Source: Poronia punctata
Taxonomy: Eukaryota > Ascomycota > Sordariomycetes > Xylariales > Xylariaceae
Assembly (NCBI GenBank): GCA_022579005.1
Contig: MU401519.1
Location: forward strand, 62,001-126,000
Length of the DNA: 64,000 nt
Direction of reading: 5' to 3'
The translations under genes and the position numbers were made by a program. The first letter of the stretch is position 1. Each line of letters starts with the position of its first letter. Below are positions 47,829 through 59,072 of the stretch, piece by piece. Below the pieces are notes generated by a model. That model was not told where the DNA came from and searched no databases. It saw only the letters and a program-made list of their open reading frames with translations.

Positions 47829-49327
47829 CCGTTGGGCTCAGTTCCTGCCGTCGAGCTGTCTTATCCTCTGTGCTGCAGCCAAGTCTAGTTTTGTTGACGT
47901 TCCGGTCGCTTGGGGGTCGCGACGGCAAGTGTCTTGAGTTGGTTCGTGAGTACACCACCATGACACGGCATTAGCCATTCAGCCGAGAATCAGACGCTTC
48001 GCTATCGCTCGAATTCGGAGGCTGTCTGTCGCCCATGCCATCACTCATGCTGTCGTCCAAGACACGGGGCGTGTGGCTCAGCTGCTGCCATACCAAGCTA
48101 CACTCTCTTCTTTTTCTATTCACTGTCACCTTGGGCCGGGGACATACAACGTGCAGTCTAGTCGGGAAGACCTGGCATTAAGACGTCATTACCTCCAGTT
48201 CTCTCCCTCGATATCGTTACCCTGCTGTATCTGGCCGACACTGTTTCCAGCAACGCAGGCTAACCCGATCGAAGCACGACGGGTCCTGGCTTTTCCCTAA
48301 CGCTAACGCTGCCGTAGCGTGAGGTGCCCCTGCTTGTTCTTCTATTCGGGCCCTCCCTGGCTTTTCTCCGTAAAGAAAAGCGGTACCCTTCGGTATTAAT
48401 CCCACTTCTTGTCGTCCACGGGGAACAGGGGAGACCCTCGCAGAAGTGACACTTCAAGGCCCCATCCATACATAATACTGGGACCGCCACTTGCTTCGAC
48501 GTTTTGGCGGCGGCTGACCCCACTAGTACAAGCATCGTTCGACGGCAGACATCTTATATACACACAACTGTCCGAGCATCGTCACAAATTCCCCTCCCTT
48601 CAGCTTACATATCTATCGTTGTTAACGCCCCCTGGTAGTGTTTTCTTACACGCCCTTTTTGGTCCTTCACGAGTGTCCAACTTGACACTTACTTGACAGC
48701 ACCCTCTATCATCTTCCAACACATGCCTCCTCCTTGACTTAACCTTCTTTCAATTTTGACTGGAGGACGAGACTAGTGTGTACATGACGATATCTTCCTG
48801 TTGAACCTTTACGGCGGATAAGTTTTAGATGAAACGAAATTGCCGTCCAACCTGACCGACCGTCAACGACGAGCGTCCGGAGCGTAGCTTTCGTCTTACC
48901 ACAATCCGTCTATTCAAGCACCAGATACACGACAGTCGCCTTGGGAACCTAGAGCATCGACTTTTCTTTTACTTTTCTTTTTGCATCGGTTGGCATTTCT
49001 CGTTGTTTCTGTTGGGTTCGAAAGTGTCTTTTGGTTCAATATCGACAGCGGTTGTAACTTGTGGCTTCGGCTGATTTTACAGCCCGACTCCTAGCCTAAA
49101 TTCACGTCTTACCTTTTCCTTCTTTACCGGCAGACTTCGCCGTTACGACAGGCCGAACCGGATAGACTGCCGGCGGACGGCAGGGCCTCAGACCTACCAA
49201 GCCGACCATTACCCAACATAGCCCCGAGAAATACTTTCCAATGCTTGTGACTAGGCATTTCGACACTGAGCAAAGCCACTGGTCTAGGAAATTTGAGGCG
49301 GCTCTCCACAAAAGCACAAGTCCCCGC

Positions 49328-51559
49328 ATGTCCACCTACGACGGTTCTCTTTCCACACAGCCTGATTGGCAAGGGCATTATTCCTTTCTCCCCCCTGGAG
49401 AGAGCAACATTTATGGACAGTCGTTTGAGCAGGTGTCAAACTCTACCAACGACAACGATGCCGCTTCCCAGCCGCGTTCTTCTCATGTCCGGGATAATAC
49501 CCTGGATGCTCACGTCCAAGCCAGTCCCTTGAGTTCGCCCACGGCCCATCATCATCGTGCCGCTATGGACCCCCTAGGTTTACGGCAACCCAAAGAGGAT
49601 CCCGCTAGCCAAGAGGGATTAGATTGTCCGGGGCCTGTATACGGAGTCAAGGTCGAGAATGTCAACGATGACAACCTCGCGTCCAGACAAGCCCCACAGG
49701 TCTCCTCCCTAGAAGCACACACGCCGGCATTGGCGACAACTTCAGGGCAGGTTACCCGTGGAAGACTCAGCATAGGTAGTCATGAAGACATGATTGTAGA
49801 GAAGGACGAAGACGACGAGGTCGTGGACGAAGACGACATGATGGACGGAGAGGGGGATGGAGAAGGTGAGGGTGGATGCGGGGATGCACCGAGCCATCCT
49901 CAGACGGCGGCAGAGCGGACGGCTGCTCGGAGAAAGATGAAACGATTCCGGTAGGATAGAAGGGCTGTCCATATTTCGCAGACCTGACTAACGCATCGTA
50001 GGCTTACGCATCAGCAGACGAGGTTCCTCATGAGTGAATTTACGAAGCAACCGCATCCGGATGCTGCTCACCGGGAAAGATTATCGCGCGAGATACCCGG
50101 TCTAAGCCCCAGACAGGTTCAGGTCTGGTTTCAGAATCGGTAAGAAGGGGACGACGAGGCACGGCCTGATTGTGACTCTAATCCCTTACAGGAGAGCCAA
50201 AATCAAGCGGATGACAGCCGACGACAGAGATCGGATGATCAAGATGCGAGCTGTCCCAGACGACTTTGATAATGTACAGGCCTTACACTCCCCTTATGGA
50301 GCGGTGCATAGCTTAGGAGCCCCTATCACGCCCCCGGTGGATTTCGGGTCGTCTTCATACACCGATCACATGATCCGCCCGCTCCTCGTCGATACTATGA
50401 GGCGGGACCATAACGATGATCATATTTCGCCGACAGGCCTGAGCCCGGCATTTGGCAACATTGGGTTCGCCGCGTCAGGCTCGATGAGCAATTCCGACAT
50501 ACTCTCTCCCTTGTCGCCTTCGTCCACTGACCGGGGATACTACTCTACTCATCTAACCAACCCGCTTGGCGCGGGTTCCAGAGCATCGAACCCCTTCGGA
50601 AGACAAAACAGCCTCGACTCCGGGGTGCAATTGCATTCCCAGTCGCGGCAGCCTATTCGCCCACTCCAACCGTTATCTCTTCGAGAAACGATGTCGAGAT
50701 CGAGGTCTGATAACTTACAGTCTCCTCTACGGTCGAGTATGTCTTGGAAGGGCGATTCCATCGACTATGGAGGTTACTCTAGCAGCAGTAATAATTCGGG
50801 GAGTGCGGGAAGACAGACGTCCGTCTATCAGTCGGATCCGATCGGGAGCAGTGCGGGTGGGACACTGGGCTATGATACGGGGTCTTATACAAGTGAGAAA
50901 GCTTCCAACCCCCCCAAAATGCCTCCTAGGTGTCACATACTAAATTAGAAACAGCGTCCGGACTGCAGTCGTCGACGAATAATATCAATTACTCGAGCTT
51001 ACAACAACCGTCGCAATCACGGTCTCGTTTACGGGCCGCTTCGGCCACTTTACCTCTTGGACTAGACCTGAGACATCATCAATATCGAACTTACTCATCC
51101 AGCCACGGCATCCAGAATCCTAATCACGCTTCGACACCCCGAGCAGCCAGCACAGCACCTTACGGCACTTCTACCTATACATCGAGTTTCCCATCCGCGC
51201 CGCTCACGGCACCCATAGATTACACGCTACCAAGGACACCTGGGATCCGCAGTTCTCTCCAAGACTACTCTATACCGCACATGAGCGCACCGATTGCACC
51301 GCCGCCTGATTTCACCCAGGCATTGCACGGGAACATGGGAGGAAGTTCAAGCTCGAGGACGCCGACGATGCGGGACAGTTTCGGCGGACCTCTCTCGATC
51401 GGCCAAAGCCAAAACGCAAGCGACAAGAGCGAGGATCATTCACAAGAGGGACTGGCTTCTAGCCTGAAGCGAAAACGCAGTTCGTTTAGTTTAAGCCACA
51501 GCCCTCATCATATATCCGGGCCTTCGCAAAGCTCTCAGCCGTATAGTCATACAAACTAG
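49328..51559 (+). CDS. Homeodomain transcription factor
   Basis: Four exons, 49328-49950, 50002-50139, 50192-50892 and 50949-51559, give 690 aa. The homeodomain spans roughly residues 200-260 across two introns: RRKMKRFR, then LTHQQTRFLMSEFTKQPHPD, then LSREIPGLSPRQVQVWFQNR and RAKIKRM, with the recognition-helix motif WFQNRR at 250-255. An acidic stretch (EKDEDDEVVDEDDMMDGEGD) lies just N-terminal. The C-terminal 430 residues are Ser/Pro-rich low complexity with a KRKR patch near the end. The frame also opens at ATG 49241, 29 codons upstream; I prefer 49328 because the sequence from there looks like a normal disordered N-terminus. Filamentous fungi have several such factors in conidiation and development; the orthologue group is not resolved. 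Confidence 0.93.
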
Positions 51560-52419
51560 CCGCAGACCTCGGTGGTTTCGGGATTCTCAACCAAGCAAAA
51601 CAAATAGGTCATAGCTATCGAAATGATAGCATGTCCATATCGATGCCTTTTATTTGATCTCCTCACTTTTATTATTCTCCCTTTTGATTATTTTTACCTC
51701 GATATGCTCTTGATGATTTACCATTGGCGGTCCCGTGTCATTGTGTCTCTCGAACACGATTCTACCCCGGACTATGAAATGTAATGAAATGGAGGGAATT
51801 TGTGTGAAATGAAAAAACACAATGAAACGGCTTATCATTACGATTTCCCGGGTCTCTTTTCATACGGTAAAAGGGGGTTCAGGGGCTATGGTCGACCGTC
51901 GAAGGCATCAGAAGGCAAACAAGACGAGGATGAATAATTAATAAATGATGAAACATGTGGGGGGATGAAACTATAATACAAACCCGACGCGACATGATTT
52001 TTTTGATCTTCTTTTGTGCGAGATATCAGATATCAGCACCATCTTCAAGTTCTTCTTCTCTTTGCATCTTTGTACAAAATCTTGCATGTAAAACATAGTA
52101 CATACCTACCTTACCTAACCTATGATGAAATCAGAATCGGAGTCGGAGGGGTTGGGATCACTTGACGTGACTAGCATAATTTGGCTTTTCTATTCTTTTC
52201 TTTTCCTTTTTCTTTTTTCTCGTCGTGTTATTGACTTGACAAGCCTAGACTTGTGACAAGGAAAAAGAGACAAGCGAAGCGAAGCAAAGCGCTTTTGGTC
52301 CCTTAAGCAAGGATATATGATACTTACTTAATGCCGTCCTATCCGTTCTTCTTCTTCTTCTTCTTATTATTATTATTTTCCCGTTTTTCGTCTTCGTCTT
52401 CTCTTGACTAGGTACTTTA

Positions 52420-52452
52420 CCTATACCTATACCTATACCTATACCTATACCT
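52420..52452. repeat. (CCTATA)n hexamer repeat
   Basis: Five to six tandem hexamers running into CCTACCTAGGTATATA. Confidence 0.95.
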
Positions 52453-53190
52453 ACCTAGGTATATATCTATCTAAAGTATCTAGGCTAGGTAAGTAAGTTA
52501 GGTAGGTAGGCAGGCATAATCCCCGGCTCCGGACTTCTCTTCTTTTTACTGACTTGACTTAGGTAGGTTAGGTACCTAACCTAAGTACTGATCTAGGTAA
52601 CTACTTACCTTAGTTATTTGTATAAAAGGAGAAGGAGATGGAAGAAGAAGAAAAAAAAAAAAGAGAAAGGTAGACTAAAAAGAAAAAAGCCGAGAAAAAT
52701 AATATACGTGTATAATTGACAAACGTCATGGTTTGTTATAAAAGGACTACCTACCTACCTAACTTAGGTAGACGGAAATTGTTTGCTTTTTTTTCTGTCG
52801 TTGCTTGTTGTCGTTAGAAATAGAAACAGCTGTTTGTGTGCGATGTATATATGTATAGTATATAGGTGGGTATGTTTGTGTGTTTGTTGGGTTATGTTAG
52901 GTTAGGTTAGGTAATTTCCCCGGAAATGTCATATTATACCCCCTCCCCTTACCCTTACCCTTACCCCTACCCCTACCCCGGTTTTAGATCGGTGCCGAAG
53001 TAAGTAAGTACTTTAAGTATGGGGTAAGTAAGTACCTAAGGAAGGTATATAACACATAGGTTAGGTTAGGTGAGCATGGGTAGAGGTAGGTAAGTTATGT
53101 CAGACACATGAACAGGGGAGGAGAGGGGGAGGGGAGGGTAGATAAATACGATGTTGTTTCATAGTTTTCACAGGTAATTCCAGGCTTGAC

Positions 53191-53191
<1 letters not shown>

Positions 53192-53225
<34 letters not shown>
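53192..53225. repeat. (TAT)n microsatellite
   Basis: About eleven TAT/ATT trinucleotides. Confidence 0.95.
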
Positions 53226-54989
53226 TCACACGAGGAGAGGAGAGTTTCTTCCTAGGTAGGTAGGTACTTAGCTATGGCTCTATTTACTTGTTTGGCTGGT
53301 TATATACTTCAGGTGAGGATGGTCAGTGCTTCGTTTGCTACTTACCTACCTAGTTGTCCGGTCAATACAGTATAAACTATAACAGATGGATATATATAGA
53401 GATGAGAAGAGAAGAGAAGAGGAGATAAAATGGCGTAAGCTAGGTTAAAGTAGGAAAAAGTAAAAGAAAAAGTAAAGAAAAAAAAAAGATACTTTACCAC
53501 CTCTGTTACAGTGTCTGTCAACATATACGGTAAGTGAAGAGATGGTGAGGAGGTTGGTTTTCATACAGGTTCACGCATTGGGGGAGCAAGGGGAATGAAG
53601 TTGGAAAGGTCAGATAACATGGCTACTCTCAGGTAGTGTATGTCGTTTCTATCTTGATCCTAGGTTAGTCGAGATGTTAAAGGGAAATCTTTTTCAATCA
53701 TGGGACGATGCTGTCTATCTGTCTTATATATCCCATCCCATATATCCCCTGTATCTATCTATCTTGGTAACCGTGACTGACCATAAGTCTATCTAACATT
53801 CCTACCCTTCTTAAAACCATATGTTTGTACCCTTTCCTATCCCCTGAGCCAGCGTAGAGAAAGCTAAGGTATGTCCCACGGCGATCACTTGCGCGTTCCG
53901 AAATACTGTCTACTGTAAGAGAAAGGTGTTTTTGAGTTGTAGTCATTACTTTCTCGGAAAGCAAGAGTTTCACTACGTCATCTCACTTATTCAAGACGTT
54001 GTCCAGCTTGTCCTTGGCGGGTAGGATCTGATGGCGTTTAATGCAATTGTAATTGAGGGGGGGTACAAGTTGCTTGCCTTTGATAGTTATTATATTATAT
54101 TTCACGACTACATGGTTTGCCGTCCAAGGCAGACTGACCAGACACCTCCGTCAACTAGGCCAAACGAGGGCGATGTGATGATAAAGCATGTTGAGAATAT
54201 AAATATATAAAATACGCCGTATAGATTCATGTTTCCGCTAAAAATAGAACCACGCGGCCGGATGTGGTTATGAAGTAGGTATAGGTAAGTAGGCAAATCA
54301 CATGACAAGTCAGACTCGTAGGAATATGATATGTAAGCACAGAAAATAAAATCCTCATCAGGGGCAGTATTATTACAATGCGATCGACGTCATATCTCAT
54401 GGCATATTACCAATCTTTACGGGTATGTTACGGTAGACATTTACTCTCTAGAATAGAAACTTAATTTTTAAACGTTTGCCTGAATATATAGGTAAGGCTG
54501 ACTCCTGAGTTCGCTGTCGATCATGGGCGATCCCCGCAGTGCGAGTGCGAGATGATAAGACGTCCAGGACTCCAGCCTCATTGATCTACGTAATGCTTAC
54601 TACCTACTTTACTTAGATGGTAGGTAATGCATGGTACCTAGATCAGTCCTCCTACGCGGCGCACATCTTCACCATTACTAACATATCGAGTACACTTCGA
54701 ATCATCAAGCTACAAGACTTCTCTCCCAAGTGGGTGGTTGACCCCTTTGGACACCTACCGGCCGCTTCATGACATGGTAGCTGGATTTGCCTCTTCCTAA
54801 TGACGTTTTATTAGATGGAAATAACTCGAATCTAAATTAAGAAACATCGTAGATCAAGACATGAGTAACCTAGGTTGAAGTATTGGGAATCAAAACAACT
54901 GACGTAGTTATTAGAAAGAATGTTCAACATGGCAGAGATTAAATAGTTATAAATATGAGTTTGTTTCCATCTAAAGGAAACTCTTTTTT

Positions 54990-55039
54990 CATCATCATCA
55001 TCATCATCATCAACAACAACAACAACAACAACAACAACA
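54990..55039 (+). repeat. Compound (ATC)n(AAC)n microsatellite
   Basis: About seven ATC followed by about ten AAC trinucleotides, ending 90 bases before the start of the secreted-protein gene, so probably in its promoter or 5' UTR. Confidence 0.95.
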
Positions 55040-55128
55040 CAATCAAACATTTACCAGTAAAGACTCAAGCAACCAAACTATCAGTTACCTCCCAATATCA
55101 CCTACATTTTTACAACAAATCAATCACT

Positions 55129-55617
55129 ATGCATACCACCACCGTCCTCAAGACTATCCTGGCCCTAGGCGTCGCCAGTGCCACAACGGCCTCCGCATCG
55201 GTCATGTCTGCCCGCGCCAATCGCAAGGCTAACGAATTCTCGAGCAATAACTGGTAAGTAATACAAACCTCCCCCAATATCTCCAAACACCCCCACCCCT
55301 TCCCCTTTTCCTTCTTCCCAACCAAAATCTCATTAACAACCCCCCTTTTTCCAAACAGTGCCCAAGGAACGGCCTCCTACGAACACGAGAGCAACTTCAA
55401 CGTAGACGTGACCATGGACGACACATCCCACTCCGTCTACTTCGCCTCCGGGCCGTGGTATTACTACGACGACAAGACTGGCGACGGCGGTTCCTGCGCG
55501 GGAAACTTGATCGGGGCTTGGAATAACGATGAAGATCACCCCTGCGTCGATCTCGACCAGAGGGGCGATGACGATAAGAGAAGGATCAAGTGTGTCAAGT
55601 GGAATAACGGTGTTTAA
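55129..55617 (+). CDS. Small secreted four-cysteine protein
   Basis: Two exons, 55129-55253 and 55359-55617 (105-nt intron, GTAAGT...AACAG), encode 127 aa. The N-terminus is a signal peptide (MHTTTVLKTILALGVASATT) with likely cleavage after ASA near residue 24. The mature part is acidic and Asp/Gly/Trp/Tyr-rich (WYYYDDKTGDGG) and contains four cysteines, one created at the splice junction, consistent with two disulfides. A dibasic KRR lies near the C-terminus. No family is recognised. The size and cysteine content suit a secreted effector-like or antimicrobial-like protein, but nothing in the sequence proves a function. It stands alone between two long gene-poor regions. Confidence 0.78.
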
Positions 55618-57566
55618 AAGAGGTTGGTTTGGGACTTTGACTGCTGAGACTGGGGAGGGCATATTAACTTGGGGATGGGGTGAAAGAGGGGAGTGAGTTG
55701 GGAGCGAGAGAGGGTGATGGAGTGAAAGGGGGGGAGGAGATGGGGGGTGAGGGAGAAGCAATGTATAGAATTTGTACTTTCTTATCTGGTTTTTTTTTTT
55801 TTCATGGCTGCCGGTAGACCAATTCAGAAAACTCTGTCACTCTTTTTACTTTTTACTTTTTTACTTGTTGCAAGTATGATACCTACCTAGGTAGGTACTT
55901 ATTGCTGTGACTTTGACTTGGCTTTATATCTAGATATCTCGTCTCGACTTCTTCCACTATTAAAAATGCTTACGGACACGATATCAAGTGCGATTTGATG
56001 GCATCAGGACAACGATATAGCATCGCTATTTATTTAGCTACCTACCCTTTTCTTTTTCTATAAAAAGAAAAAAAACAGCCAAGGTAAGAAGTGAGGAGAG
56101 AGGATACCTACCTACACTGCGCATACATACAGCTCTAAAAACTATTATTTATACCGAGTTAGGGCTAGGCAAAGAGGTCTTTATATCCTGGTTATCTTGG
56201 GATACTTGGCGTAAGATGAGAGACCAAGTAGACAAATAAATAAATGGACCTACCTACATAAGTACTAAAGAAAGCTAATGCCAGCAAAAAGCAGAAAGAG
56301 AAGAAAGGGGCTTGACTGTTTGACGTTGTTTTGTTTACTTGCCTAGGTACCTAGGTATGCGTATATTCCGAGTCTTTCTCTTTATGGGGTAGATACCTAG
56401 GTTAGACACACACATATAGTCAGTCTATACCATATCATATTCGTAGCCAAGAGAGAGATAGATATATAGATAGATATATAGATAGAGATGTAAGATTAGA
56501 ATATATAAGATAAATAGGGGCGAGATGGTTAGCTAGCTAGCTCCTCTATTAGTTAGATACTGTATATGTATGCATCTATTTGGTAACCTACCTAGATTAG
56601 GTAGGTGTACCCTCGGATAAATAGATATGTTGTTTGGTCACGAAAAGGTGCAAGGTTATATTGTAACCTATGCTGTACCACTCTGCTACTGCTGTGACAA
56701 ATGTATTCTATGTAAGGAGAAAGCAACTACTTGGAGGTTTCATCTAGTTTATTGAGGGTGTCATACATACACTCTATACCTATCCTGCATGCCCTTATTA
56801 CACGGTATATACCACTCACCTGCGTGTGTATAGGGTAGACACAGCATAATGCAATGTAACAAGAAGATTTTGTAGTCTTGTTATTATTTCCCCCCTTTCC
56901 CCCTCCCGTTCTTTGTTTAAGGAGTAAGTATAGTAAGTAGACATCAATAACCTTGAGATGATTTTTATTTTATTGCCATGCTTACTCTTATATGCCAAGT
57001 ACTTCCAAGGATAATAAGTGAGGTAGGAAGAACCAGGTACACGTAGGTAAGCATACCTAGACAAATAGAAGATATAAACAACATCTTTTGTTCAAAGTAT
57101 AGAAAAAACAAACAAGAGATGAAAATATACTCGTATACACAGGGACTGAAGAGAGATCAGTTACATTGCAGCTGTCAAATCTCAATCAGGTATAGACCGG
57201 TCATTCATTCATTCAACCTACATAACCTACCCCTACATATGATACATCACATTATACCCACCTCCCTACCTGTCCTTTCCTTTCCTCTCCTTTTCCTTTT
57301 CCCTTTCCCTTTCCATTTTCCCATCTTATCAGCAAAAAAAAACATCCATCATCTGTGCGCATTAGAAAAGCAGTTTCCTAATCTAGGTCGACGACCTACA
57401 CACACTCTCTCTCTCTCTCTAGACAGTCTAATCAACATAGCTACAGTATCTAGTAGGTAGATTTGTTGGTATGCATGTGCCATATGCCGTGCTATGTGAC
57501 AAGCACCCGTAAGTAAAGTCCGTACCTAAGTAGGTATGTATGCATACGACAAACACGGTAGGCGTC

Positions 57567-57590
57567 TATATATATATATATATATATATA
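57567..57590. repeat. (TA)n microsatellite
   Basis: Twelve TA dinucleotides. Confidence 0.95.
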
Positions 57591-57757
57591 CTTACTTATA
57601 TAGTACTCGTCGTATACACTACTACATAAAGCATCTATGGCGCAATACGCGCCGCGCCGAGGAATACCCATCCATATCATATTATATCATAATAACATAG
57701 CACTCTCGCATCTTGATCGACGGCGCGCGCCGCAATTGGGTTCCCTATTACGCACAA

Positions 57758-57758
<1 letters not shown>

Positions 57759-57805
<47 letters not shown>

Positions 57806-57812
57806 TTGCCTG
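57759..57812. repeat. (GCCTGT)n hexamer minisatellite
   Basis: About nine tandem copies, the last with one substitution. Confidence 0.95.
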
Positions 57813-57965
57813 TTCCAAGGTAAATAGGTAAGTAGGTAAGTAAGTAAGTACTTACTTGCCAGAAGGAGCAAGGTACCTAGGTAGCAAGGTAGCAAGACGC
57901 TCCTTTAGTTAGCCACGCCCGCAAAATAAAACAAAGTGCTTGGCTCGAACCAGTCCAAGGTTTCG

Positions 57966-58013
57966 AGGAGGAGGAGGAGGAGGAGGAGGAGGAGGAGGAG
58001 GAGGAGGAGGAGG
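57966..58013. repeat. (GGA)n microsatellite
   Basis: About sixteen uninterrupted trinucleotides. Confidence 0.95.
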
Positions 58014-58149
58014 GTTTGAAAGCATAAGACTTACCTTAGGTACCTACCTAACCTACTTACCTTGTTTTGCAAAATTACGCGATTTACTTCAAGCAAAGAG
58101 GGTTTTTGTTTACGAGTACCTGCGCAACTGTGAATCTATAAGAGGCATA

Positions 58150-58206
58150 TAGGTTGATAGAGATTATAGATAGATAGATGGACAGACAGATAGATAGATG
58201 GACAGA
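58150..58206. repeat. GATA/GACA tetranucleotide repeat
   Basis: Interspersed GATA, GATG and GACA units, including a duplicated GATAGATAGATGGACAGACA block. Confidence 0.9.
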
Positions 58207-59072
58207 CAACAAACAGCACTACTCTTAATCAAGCAATCAAGCAATCAAGCAATTAAATCCAACCCAAGTCTCCCTCTTCCCCTGGTTTCTTAACCACCAT
58301 CAAGTTAAGTACCTACTCAGTAGATAAATCATAGCTTATAAAAAACATAAGGTACCTACCTATATACCTACCTATATACCTGAAGAAAGAGATAGCAAAT
58401 TTCCTCTATCTAAAATAAGTAAAAGTAGAAGTACTAGTATACCTGGTCTTCAAGGGATCTAGGACCTAGAAAAAGGGACAAACAAACTTCAAGTCTAAGC
58501 TTAGAAAGAAGAAAAGGAGAACTTTAAAATCTTGAGAGAAATAGCAACACAACCCCTTTTTTATACACAGACATACATACACACAAACACCACCTACCTT
58601 ACATTACATCAAGACCAAACCAACCAAACCAAACCACAAACTTTGCACACAACAAAACAAACCTCTACCTATTATCAAACAAACAATTCACAAGAGCAAT
58701 CAAGTCAAAGCTTTTAGTAAAAACAATTAATTATATAATATTTCTCTCCCTTTCCCTTTCCCTTCCTATCCTTCCCTTTCCCTTTCCATTGCCCCTTCTA
58801 TTCCTCGGAATAGGATTAGGGACTATAGAAGTATAATATGTATACACGACTTTCCACAAATTTTTTTGAACGCCCAGAACGCGCAGGACATGCTACGCAA
58901 GCGAACAGACAGACAGACAGACAGCTCTTCTCATTTATCACTCGAAAGACTTGACCGCGCAGGGGGTATTCTCGACAAAATGAAAAGAAATGGAAAAAGA
59001 AAGACCCAAACCCAATATCAGCACACAGCAAAAAAAGAGGCTGTGCAAAAGAAAGAAGATAAAATGAGTAAC

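Larger units (their letters stand above)
36243..49327. other. Gene-poor region of 13 kb
   Basis: I find no ORF with recognisable domain or convincing spliced structure on either strand. The longest frames (up to about 185 codons, for example 46477-47037) look random, with low-complexity runs and no family resemblance. The 36.2-39 kb part is AT-rich with many TACCTAGG motifs; from 39 to 48 kb composition is more balanced. Highly diverged or heavily mutated transposon remains could be hidden here. The last 1 kb is likely the long promoter and 5' UTR of the homeodomain gene. Confidence 0.5.
51560..55128. other. Repeat-rich intergenic region of 3.6 kb
   Basis: No supported gene. AT-rich, with (CCTATA)n, (TTA)n, CCCTTACCC/CCCTACCCC runs (52946-52979), many TACCTAGGTA-like motifs and GGTTAGGTTAGGT stretches. 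It includes the 3' flank of the homeodomain gene and the promoter of the secreted-protein gene. Confidence 0.5.
55618..59072. other. Repeat-rich intergenic region of 3.5 kb
   Basis: No supported gene. The densest microsatellite stretch of the window is here: (TA)n, (TGTGCC)n, (GGA)n, GATA/GACA repeats and many TACCTACC motifs. The frames seen at 57637-58152 are products of these repeats. Confidence 0.5.

Noticed and set aside
57637..58152. Open frames with Ala-Cys and poly-Gly runs
   Set aside because: They are translations of the (GCCTGT)n and (GGA)n microsatellites.
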